A DNA stretch of 64,000 nucleotides from Pyropia yezoensis (Eukaryota > Rhodophyta > Bangiophyceae > Bangiales > Bangiaceae). The stretch spans positions 769,196 to 833,195 of the forward strand of contig CM020618.1 in assembly GCA_009829735.1 (NCBI GenBank), read 5' to 3'. Within the stretch, counting starts at the first letter, position 1. Every line of letters starts with the position of its first letter. A program made the position numbers and the translations under genes. Below, piece after piece: positions 10,654 through 19,675 of the stretch. The notes under the pieces were generated by a model. That model made no database searches. It saw only the letters and a program-made list of their open reading frames with translations, and was not told where the DNA came from.

Positions 10654-10764
10654 TTGGCAGCTGCCTTTGTTGTGAGAGTGTGAGGGTTAGGGCTGTAGTT
10701 TAAAGCCACTCTGCGTACCACTTCGACTTGAAGCACTCTCTTGGCACTGTTGCTCGGCCTTCCC
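10654..10764. other. Convergent intergenic stretch of family B
   Basis: Only 111 bases separate the antisense ORF stop from the pol stop on the other strand. A hairpin with arms TCCCTCA and TGAGGGA around CGT (10761-10777) covers the pol stop codon. It is a candidate shared 3'-end element, by position only. Confidence 0.6.
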
Positions 10765-13525
10765 TCACGTTGAGGGAGGGCTGTTAGGGTCTATCTCGTT
10801 CCGGGCACAGTACGCCCGGACCTTCTCAGCAGGAAGGTCCTCCACATACTCCCACGTATCATCCTTGGCTTTGTAGCCAAACCAACGCACCCTCAACATG
10901 AGGCGGTCAGTATCCTCATCCCAGCCGTGGTCGATGAACTTGTCGAACACGTACTCCTGCGGGCCCTGTTTGGCTGCAGGCAGCGAGGGCAGGCGCCACG
11001 TTTTCAAAGCACGCGCCCAAGCTGGGTCGCCTGCAGGCGGTGGTGCAACTTTGACCACGTCCTGTCCGTTCACTGTGCGGACCCCATCGTCACTTTCGAT
11101 GGTGAAGCGCCGCCCATCAGTACGAAGGACCTGGTACGGCCCCTTCGTCTGGAACACCAACTTACCCCCAGTTGGGGTGTGTGAGTGGACCAATACCCAG
11201 TCACCCTGCTCGGGGACATGCTTGGCGTTGCGCACCTTTTTGTCAAAGGTACGCTTGTAGCGCTTTTGTGCTTTGTCCATCTCAGCCCTGACTTTAGGGA
11301 TGAGGTTTTCAAGCCTAGCAGCGAACTCCGCCTTACTCTCAGTAGGAGTGGGCGTACTGCCACCATCCTCCCTAGTTGGGAGCGGCCGCCGCACGGCAAT
11401 AGACCGCACGCGACGGGGGGTCACAAAAGCGAGGGGTACTTCCCCGGTAGATGAGTGAACCTGCGAATTGTAGGCAGTGGTCAGAATAGAAATGTATTGG
11501 TCCCACGTCTTCACGTGCTCACTCACATAATGGCGCAGCTGCCTAACAATAGTTTTGTTGAAGCGCTCCACCTGCCCATTAGTTTGTGGGTGGTAGGGGG
11601 TGGCATAGTTTGCCTTAACCCCCAACATATCCAGCACTCCTTGAAACAGTACAGACGCAAATTGCGGTCCATTGTCCGATAGTGTACTATCCGGAATGCC
11701 ATACGCGGCAACCCAGTGATCTAGGAAGGCTGACACGACCGACATGGCCGTGATCTCTGCCAGTGGGATCGCTCGCGTAAGTTTCGTGAAGCGGTCACAG
11801 ATGACCAGGAGGTACTGCTTGCCCTCCTCGGTCACTGGCAGTGGCCCAAGGATGTCCATTGCCAACGCGGCAAAGGGCTCCTTGGCCGGGAACAATAGCA
11901 TAGCCGTAGTAGGCCGCCGTTCCATCAGACGGTTCTGTGCACAACTTGTGCAGGCAGCCACCCAACTGTAGATGTCCACCACCATGGACGGCCAGTAGTA
12001 CCTGGTCCTCAGGGTCTGGTACAGTTTACTAGACCCCAGGTGTCCACCCGTGGGAGCGTTATGCTCCCTCTCAAGGATACTGTCCTTGAGGGATGCGGGG
12101 ACGACAAGTTGTTCGGTCCCCTGGAATACCCCCCTCCTCATGAGGAGGCCATCGTCTCCCAGGAAGAACCGCGTCTCCGCCACTGTATCCAGGGTATCCC
12201 TCTGCGACTTGCAGAAGGGATCCTCGGCCTGGGCCTTCACTACTTCGTCCAGGGACAGGGGCAAGTACTTCTTGTTCCCTGGCGCCTCGGGATTCAACGC
12301 CTGACCCGAGCGCGTGACTACCCCCACGATGGGGATGTCCTCATCGACTGGGGTGGTGTCCAGTCCCTCGGTAGGTACCCGAGAGAGGCCGTCGGCAAGG
12401 GCATGTTGCCTGCCAGGTCGGTACTCAATATCAAAGTTGAAGGGTGCAAGTCGCACCCTCCACCGGTTGAGACGAGTGTTCGTACAGTCCGTCTTGAAGA
12501 TGAACTGCAACGCGCGGTGGTCACAGCGGATGAGGAACTTCTCACCCTCTAGGTAGTGACGAAGTGACGTCACCGCCCATACCACTGCGAGTCCTTCCAA
12601 CTCGGTGACTCCGTAGTTCTTCTCGGCCGAGTTTAGCCCCTTGCTGAAGTATCCCACCGGCAAGTACTCCTTGTCCGGCTGTTGCTGAAGCAACACACAA
12701 CCAAGTTGGTCGTAGCTAGCGTCCACATCCAGGATGTAGTGGCCTCCCAACCTGGGAATAGCCAGGATAGGGGGCTTCAGCAGAAGGTCCCGAAGAGTCT
12801 CAAAGGATTCCTGCTCCACCCGACTTGGGGGAGGCAGGTTCTTCGGTAGCGTTGAGCTCACTAACTCATTCAACGGCTTCGCCACTTTGGCGAAGCCCTT
12901 AGTGAAACGTCGGTACACGTTACACATCCCGAGGAAGCTCCTCATCTGGGTCTGGGTCCGGGGGTACTGAGCCTTGCGGATGGCCCTCAAGTTTTTCTCG
13001 TTGACACTGAGACGCCCCGGACGGACAACATGTCCCAAGTACTCCACCTCTTGAGTGAAGAGGTGGCACTTACTCGCCTTCAGTGACACTCCGGCGTCAG
13101 CAAGTAGCTTGAACACCTGGCCAAGATGGCCAATGTGTTCCTCCGGACTTCGGGAGAACACAATGATATCGTCTAGGTACACGAGACAGATCTGCCACCG
13201 TACTCCGGCCAGAATCATGTCCATAGCGCGCTGGAAAGTTGCCGGCGCGTTACACAGGCCAAACGGTAGACGCTTGCACTGGTAGGTACCACAGTGACAG
13301 GTAAGGTAGTTTTTATGCCTGTCCTCCGGGGCAATGGGAATTTGCCAGTACCCCGCGTTAACAGTCCAGGGTAGAGAACACGTTTGCCCCCCCAGAGAGT
13401 CCAGACAGTCATCCATCCGAGGTAGGGGATAACTATCCTTCACCGTGCTCTCGTTGAGCTTACGGTAGTCGATACAGAGCCGGGGGGTCCCATCAACTTT
13501 GGGGACGATCACCACCGGACTCGCC
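10765..13525 (-). CDS. pol: Family B pol, RT to chromodomain (partial)
   Basis: About 920 codons run open from the gap edge to the stop at 10765. In order: RT ([52 protein letters not shown]), RNase H (YILDVDASYDQLGCVLL, YFSKGLNSAEKNYGVTE, ALADGLSRV), integrase zinc region (LEREHNAPTGGHLG ... CTSCAQNR), DDE core (AMDILGPLP, LSDNGPQFAS, QTNGQVERFNKT) and a chromodomain (FIDHGWDEDTDRLMLRVRWF, then KDDTWEYVEDLP). RNase H and integrase lengths look normal. All motifs are typical of Ty3/gypsy chromoviruses. The N-terminal part is lost in the gap. Confidence 0.93.
13155..13525 (-). repeat. RT stretch duplicated at 27366-27736
   Basis: These 371 bases reappear almost unchanged at 27366-27736, on the other side of the LINE contig and its two gaps. 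The few differences are mainly single-base length changes. It is either an unrecognised contig overlap or the same segment of two copies of family B. Confidence 0.9.
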
Positions 13526-14025
13526 NNNNNNNNNNNNNNNNNNNNNNNNNNNNNNNNNNNNNNNNNNNNNNNNNNNNNNNNNNNNNNNNNNNNNNNNNNN
13601 NNNNNNNNNNNNNNNNNNNNNNNNNNNNNNNNNNNNNNNNNNNNNNNNNNNNNNNNNNNNNNNNNNNNNNNNNNNNNNNNNNNNNNNNNNNNNNNNNNNN
13701 NNNNNNNNNNNNNNNNNNNNNNNNNNNNNNNNNNNNNNNNNNNNNNNNNNNNNNNNNNNNNNNNNNNNNNNNNNNNNNNNNNNNNNNNNNNNNNNNNNNN
13801 NNNNNNNNNNNNNNNNNNNNNNNNNNNNNNNNNNNNNNNNNNNNNNNNNNNNNNNNNNNNNNNNNNNNNNNNNNNNNNNNNNNNNNNNNNNNNNNNNNNN
13901 NNNNNNNNNNNNNNNNNNNNNNNNNNNNNNNNNNNNNNNNNNNNNNNNNNNNNNNNNNNNNNNNNNNNNNNNNNNNNNNNNNNNNNNNNNNNNNNNNNNN
14001 NNNNNNNNNNNNNNNNNNNNNNNNN
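13526..14025. other. Assembly gap, 500 N
   Basis: Fixed-size gap between family B copy 1 and the LINE contig. The two sides are unrelated sequence, so continuity across it is not shown. Confidence 0.99.
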
Positions 14026-14914
14026 CGCGCCCGCCCTGGCCTTGATCACCTTGAGGATGTACCGGTAGATGCCGCTGCCGCCACCGAGTCCCGCTGCCGC
14101 ACCACCTTCTCCAACCGCACCGCCCGCAACAGCCCCAGCAGCACCACCCCCACCACCACCAGCACGCACACCACGGCCAGACCCACCAGCCCCCCCCCGC
14201 CAGAAGCCGGACCCCCACCAGCAGCAACCGGGCCGCCACCACCAGCACCCCCGCGGCCGAGGACGGCCGACGCCGCGACGCCCCGCCCAGCAGCCCCAGC
14301 AGCCGCAACCGCCGCCCAGCTGCGACCCGCCCCACCCGAGGGCCGCACAGAAGAACCCCCGGCCGCAGCCGGGGCGCCAGCCACCGAGGAAGCCGCCGCG
14401 AGGGCCCCACAGGCAGAAAGGAGAGCAGAGGGGGACCGCCCACCAGCGGCATCCGCCCCCCCACCGCCGCGCCCAACCGGCCCCACCGGCGCCACCGCGC
14501 ACGAAAGGGTAGAGGGGGGCGGGGCCGAGCCAGCCCCGCCGCCCCCGGAGGATAAGCTCCTCTGGGGCGCCCCCAGGGGAGCGCCCAACACCGACGCTTC
14601 ACCCCCCCCGGAAGCGCCCACCCCCGAAAACGGCGCAGAAGCGCGCGCCAGAACCGAAAGATCAGGTGGCGACACCCGGTTTTCACCAGATGCCGCCACC
14701 TGATTGGCCCATAATTGGGCAAAAACCGCCGTCAGTAATTCGGACCGGCGCCGAAAATTCGTTTTCGACGCCGGCCCGACCGCGACGTCGACAACGGCGT
14801 CCACGCCGCGCACCACCGACACCAAAACGTCCCGATCCAGCCCCATACCGCCCCGAGCGACCAAACCAAAGCGGTGGGGGGGTGAACCTCACCCCCCCAC
14901 ACCGCTAGGTCGTC
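14026..14914 (-). mobile_element. LINE unit A, 5' end only
   Basis: Nearly identical to the 5' end of unit B (21865-22758). It starts just after the tail of unit B and runs into the gap at 14025. It includes the start of the 5' ORF (ATG at 14864, MVARGGMGLDRDVLVSVV). One short low-complexity difference is visible near 14070-14200. Confidence 0.85.
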
Positions 14915-14954
14915 AAGAAACCGTCAAAAACGACCCGCTAGGTCGTCAAGAAAC
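14902..14954 (+). repeat. Unit junction: 20-mer repeated 33 bp apart
   Basis: CCGCTAGGTCGTCAAGAAAC occurs at 14902-14921 and 14935-14954, as part of a 33-34 bp imperfect direct repeat that also carries a CAAAAACGA motif. It lies at the join between the tail of unit B and the start of unit A. The same pair is at 22746-22798. It may be the trace of a target duplication or the recognition site for insertion. Confidence 0.8.
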
Positions 14955-14971
14955 ATCCAAAAACGAACGTC

Positions 14972-15050
14972 TAACGGAGAAGGGGCTCGAACCCTTGACT
15001 TTCGTTCCTAACTACTACCGAGGATCAACTCCTCCTGACTAGGTCCCACT
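14972..15050 (-). other. tRNA-like 3' tail of LINE unit B
   Basis: On the minus strand, after the ORF2 stop, there is a tRNA T arm: stem AAGGG/CCCTT with loop TTCGAGC (14980-14996). It includes a perfect B-box match GGTTCGAGCCC. It is followed by CTCCGTTA, like an acceptor strand with discriminator A, and a T5 run (14959-14963) as in Pol III terminators. I could not find a matching 5' acceptor strand or a full cloverleaf, so it is tRNA-like, not a tRNA gene. The identical tail ends unit C. Confidence 0.6.
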
Positions 15051-15051
15051 A

Positions 15052-18000
15052 TTACTCACCAATTGAAACCCCCACGCTCTCACACCCCAAGGGACCCTCC
15101 AAACCCATCCCAGCCGGGTCCTCCACCCCAAAGCACCGAGCGTACCCATCGGCCACGGCACGGGCGTTGGACCGCCACAGCGCCACCGAGATGGCGCTGC
15201 GCAGCCGCGCCCGCGCCGTGGCCAGGCGGGGACCCCCAAAGGTGTCCCGCAGCCACGCCGCAGTGGCGGGCCCAACCCGCCCGTACACCTCCCACACCAG
15301 TGGGGTAAAGACGTGAGCGGGCGGGCCAGCGGGGAGGGCGCGGGCGTAGCGCCCCACCTTGACGCCCTCCCGCGTCTCGGCCGCCACGGGCGCCAGCGGG
15401 GTGCCAGCCACCCGCGGCGCCAGCACAGACGAAAAGGAGGACGCCACAGAGACGTCCCCCCAGGTCACCTCCCCCCCCCCCACGCGGGTGGCCCGGAAGT
15501 CAGGGCGGAGGGAGGCGCGGGAGGTGTCCAAACCCACCTCCACCACCACCTCCCCCCACCCCTCCGCCCGGCGCAGCGCCCCCGCTACAAGGTGCACCAC
15601 ATGGTGGTGCAACCGCGTGTGGCGGGGGCGCTGCTCGGGGCAGGCCGACAAAAAGTGGCGCCCCGCGGCATCCGCGGCCGCCCCACAGCGACAGCGGCCG
15701 GCCGGTGGCGACGACCGCGGCGCCACGCCGAGCCACAGCCGCACAGCCGTGCGCATCGCCACCCCCGGGATGGCCGTCCCATCCAGCCCGGGGGTGGGCA
15801 GCGCCGACAGCCAGGCGGCGGCGCCATGCCCCTGGCACGCCGCCATGCCCGCGCGCTGCCAGAGCGAAAGCTCTGCGTAGATGCGCGCTCGGGCGGCGGC
15901 GTGCGCGGGCAGCGACAGGTCCCGCTGGGACGCCCGCACGTCCCCCCCCCCAGCAGCCCCCGCCACGACAGTGGCACGTGCGGCGCCGGGCCGTGTAGGC
16001 CGTCGGCCGGTGTCCCAGGGGTGGCACCGGCGCCGCACAGGGGGGCGAGAGGGGAGGGGGGGCGGGCGGGGGGAGCCAGCGGGTCGCCGCCGCTAGGGGC
16101 GGGCGCGCGCGGCGCGGGCCGCGGCCGCACCCATAGCACGCCGCTGGTGGGGGCGGCACAGTGGGCCTGCTGGGCTGCAAGCAGCTCCAGCAGGCCCCCA
16201 CACAGCTTCGCGGACGCGGCCGTCGGCGGCGGCGGGCGGGACGAAAGTAGCGGCGGGGGGGTGGGGGGAGGAGGTGGGCTCGCCGGCACGACCCACTCAA
16301 ACTCCACCTCCTCCCCATCGGGGCCCCACCCCCACCAGCGCTCATGCGGGGCGGCCTCGGCGCTGGGGCGGACGCCCGCAGGATGCTCGGGGGCCGCCGG
16401 CGCGGCAGCGTCAGCTACCCCAGCTGGGGTGGAGGCGGTGAGCGCCGGTGGCCGCGCGGGGGGGCGCAGCGGCGCGCGGGCGGCCGGCCGCGGCGGCGGC
16501 CGGCGGGGGGGGGGGTCGAACAGGTGCCGTCCCTGAGGAACCCCCCCCCCCCGCCACCGCCCACTCGTCGTTGCGGCGCTGCGCCGCTTCGTCACCCCCC
16601 CCGACACGCCCCCAGGGCGTCGGACAGCCAGGCGGGGCGGCGCGGGGCGGGGGGGAGCTCCCCCGCCGGGCGGGCACGGGGGCACGACGCCGCCGTCCGC
16701 CGCTGCCACCGGCAACCGCAGCAGGTCGTCGCGGATGGCGGCGAGGGCGGGGGAGTAGGCGGCGCCGGCGCGCAGGGCGTCCACCCAGGACGCCAGCGCC
16801 GCCGCCGGCAGCACACGCGCCCTCCCCCCAATACCCAGCCCCCCCATGGCCGGGGGCAGCGCCGCGCGGTCCGCCACCGCCGTCCGCGTGGGGTCGCCGT
16901 CGCGCGCGTCGCACAGCAGGGCGAGCAGCACCTGCTGCGCGTCGCGGTCGACGGCGCCCGCGAGCCGCGCCCCCCACACCAGCGGCAGGGCGCGGAGCCA
17001 GTAGTTGGCCCGCGGGCCCGCGCACAGGCGCAGCAGCAGCAGCTGCGCCTGCAGCTCCGCCGGGGGGAGCGCCGCGATGGCGGCGGTCAGCCGCCCGTGC
17101 TCGGCGGCAAGGGCATCCACCCCCGCCGCCACGTGGGCGTCACAGCCGAGGGGAACAGAGAACTGCGTCAACCCCTCGGCCGCCCACGTCGCCGGCCACC
17201 CCGCCGGAGCGGGCAGCCCAGCTGGCGACCAGCCAACACACTTGGCTGGCGCCAGCTCGGCGTCGACCGCCCGGCCCAGGCGGTCGGCGTCGGCGAGCGC
17301 GGCAGGGAGGGAGGCGGGCGGGCCAACCACGACCACGTCGTCGTGGAAGGCCCGCACCAACAGGTCGGGGTGGGCGGCAGCAAGCCGGCGCAGCACCAGC
17401 CACAGCGCGGCTGCGTGAAGCAGCGGGCCTAGCGGGTCACCCTGCTGGGCGCCCCGCTCGGCCTGCAGCACCAGCCTCCGTGGCGCGGCCAGCACCGCCC
17501 GGCCCGCGTCGCGTTCCTCCCCCCCTCCCCACCCGCCGCGCCGTCAGCCGCTCCCCCCACCGCATAGCCGGCCCCCCCCGCGCCCCCGTCGCGCTCGCCG
17601 CAACCGCCCTCCGCCGTCCCGCCGTCGGCGCCTCCGGGCGCCCAGCCGTAGACAGGCGGCGCCGCCCCCCCCCCCTCCCCCCCATAGACCCACTCGAGGT
17701 AGGGGGACAGGACGGGGAGGGCCCGCGACAGCACCGCCCACGCGGCCGCACGCGACACGAGGTTGAACGCGTTCCGGAAGTCGAGCTGGAGGAGGGCGTG
17801 ATGGGGGTGGAGAGCGAGGTGGGCCTCCAGCTCGTGGAGCATCCGCTCACACGCGCTGGAGACCCCCACCCCCATCTGCAGCGGCGCAAAAAGCGCCGCC
17901 GCAGCCCCCCGCACCGACCGCGCCAGCGCCGCGGCGACGAGCTTGCGCAGCGTCTCCGGCATGCCAATCGGTCGGAGACCCGGCAGGCCGTCCGCCTGCA

Positions 18001-19675
18001 CGGCGCCCGGCTTGGTCAAGAGGACCAGGTCGGCGCCGGCCAGCGCGCGCGTGGCGACGGCCGGCACCCGCGGCAGGGCGGGGCCGCCGGCCAGCAGGAG
18101 GAGCACCTCGACGAGGGCGTCCTGGCCATCCGCGGCCAGGGCCCACAGGTGCTCCACCCGCAGGCCGGACGGCCCCGGCGACTTGCCGGGGCCGGCCGAG
18201 CGGATGGCCGCCTCCACCGCCGCCCGAGACAGCGCGGCGGGCGCGGGGGACGCCGCGGCGGCCGCCTCCGCCGCCTCCAGGTCGGCGGGGAAAGCGGCCG
18301 CCACAGAAGCGGGCGTCGCCAGCCCTGGCGCGGCGCGCGCAAACAGGGCGCACGCCTTGCGCCACACCGCCGGCGACTTGGGCGCCGGCGGCTCGGCGAG
18401 GAGGGAGCGGGCGGCGGCGCTCAGCCGGCCGCTGCGCAGCTGGCGGAGCGCCCGGCGCTGCGCAGCGGTCAGGCGCGGCGCGCTGCGAGCCCCGCTGTCG
18501 GTGGCTGGCGGCACGGCGGGCCGCTCCGCTGGGCGCTGGGCAGGGGCGCCGGGACCACCGCCCCCCCCCGCAGGCGGCCGCCAGATGCCGGCGTCGCGGT
18601 CGGCCAGCGCGCCGGCAAAGTCTCCCTCCAGGAGCGCCGCCGCGCGAGCGGCAAGCGACAGGGCCGGGGGGGGGTCGCCGCCGGCGCGCCGGTCGGCCAC
18701 CCGAACCGGCACGTGCAGGGCCAGCGAGGGGAGGGTGAGCAGCCACAGCCACGCCTGGCGCTGGGTGGGCTCATGCCACACCCAGTCCAGGGCGTCGGCA
18801 AAAAGCCGACGCCACGCGCCCGCCAGCGCCGCGGGCACGTGCGCAGCCGTGCGGGCGCCAGACGCCACCAGGACCGGCCACGCCGCGTCGGTGGGCGCGG
18901 CGGCGCGCAGAAACGCCGACCGCGCCCGCACCCACGCGGCGTGGTTTACCGCAAAAAGCGTGGCGGCGGCGCCCGTCACCGCGGCCGAAGCAGGAGCCGC
19001 AGCCGCCGCTGCCGCCGTCGCCGCCAACCCCGCCGTCGCCGCCGGTGTCGCCGCCGCCGTCGCCACCGTCGTCGCGTCCGCCGTCGTCGCCGTCGCGACC
19101 GCCGCTGCTCCCGCCGGCGCCGTCGTCGTCGCCGCCCCCGCCGCCACCGCCAATGGCGCCGTCGTCGCCGTCGCCACCGCCGCCGTCGCCGTCCTGGGCG
19201 GAGCCGCGCGGGTGCGCTGCCGCCGGGGGTTGAGTCGGCACTGGGACTCGTGGGCGGACAGGGAGGACTTCCCTGACCGCCCACGAGCCACAGAAAAAGG
19301 CCGCTCACACCACCGGCAGCCGGCCGCCCCCAGGGCAGACAGCACCCCCGCCGGCACCTCTGCGGCCACATGGGCCTGGCGGAGGTGCAGCCGCCCCGTG
19401 GGCGCGCCAACGCCCCCCGCCAGCAGCACCCCACACCCCGGCACCGGGCAGGGCGTGGGGGTGGCCTCGGGCGGCACGCCCCCCCCACCCCCTCCTGCCG
19501 CCACGCCCATGCTGGGCGCGACGGCGGCAGGTGCCCCCGACACCGTCGGGGGCACGCCAGGGCCCGATCCACCACCCCGCGTGGGGCGGGGGGTCGGGCC
19601 CGCCGCCGCAGCGGCGCGTGGAGGCACAGGCGCCTCGTCGCGCCCAGCGGCGGCCACCCGACGGGCGTCACTCAT
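15052..19675 (-). pseudogene. LINE ORF2 (unit B): zinc fingers, RT, restriction-like endonuclease
   Basis: The start ATG at 19675 overlaps the ORF1 stop. Residues 76-102 form a C2H2 finger (C-x4-C-x15-H-x4-H) and 120-146 a CCHC finger (C-x2-C-x18-H-x3-C), the pair seen in R2/NeSL-type LINEs. A long Ala/Thr stretch follows. RT shows GPGKSPGPSGLRVEHL (about residue 495), LRPIGMPETLRKLVA, LQLDFRNAFNLVSR (about 631), GAQQGDPLGP and the FHDD catalytic box. The C-terminus has a CCHC knuckle then RLHHHV, RPDF and DVSV, the restriction-like endonuclease pattern. No apurinic-type endonuclease is seen. The frame changes by -1 twice, near 17.5-17.6 kb next to a G8 run and near 16.0 kb at a G10 run. Unit C changes frame at the same places, so either the defect is inherited, or there is an intron, slippage or homopolymer error. 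Confidence 0.88.

Larger units (their letters stand above)
7902..13525 (-). mobile_element. Ty3/gypsy chromovirus family B, copy 1, 3' part
   Basis: Reading on the minus strand from 13525: reverse transcriptase, RNase H, integrase, chromodomain, an antisense ORF, a polypurine tract, and a 468 bp 3' LTR. It is inserted in the antisense ORF of family A. The visible pol part is open, so this piece looks nearly whole as far as it goes. The 5' part runs into the gap at 13526. The piece at 27366-31487 is the same family, but flanks and a duplicated RT stretch suggest it is another insertion. Confidence 0.9.

Noticed and set aside
14972-15050. A genuine tRNA gene
   Set aside because: T arm and B box are clear, but no matching 5' acceptor strand or standard D and anticodon arms were found; kept as tRNA-like.
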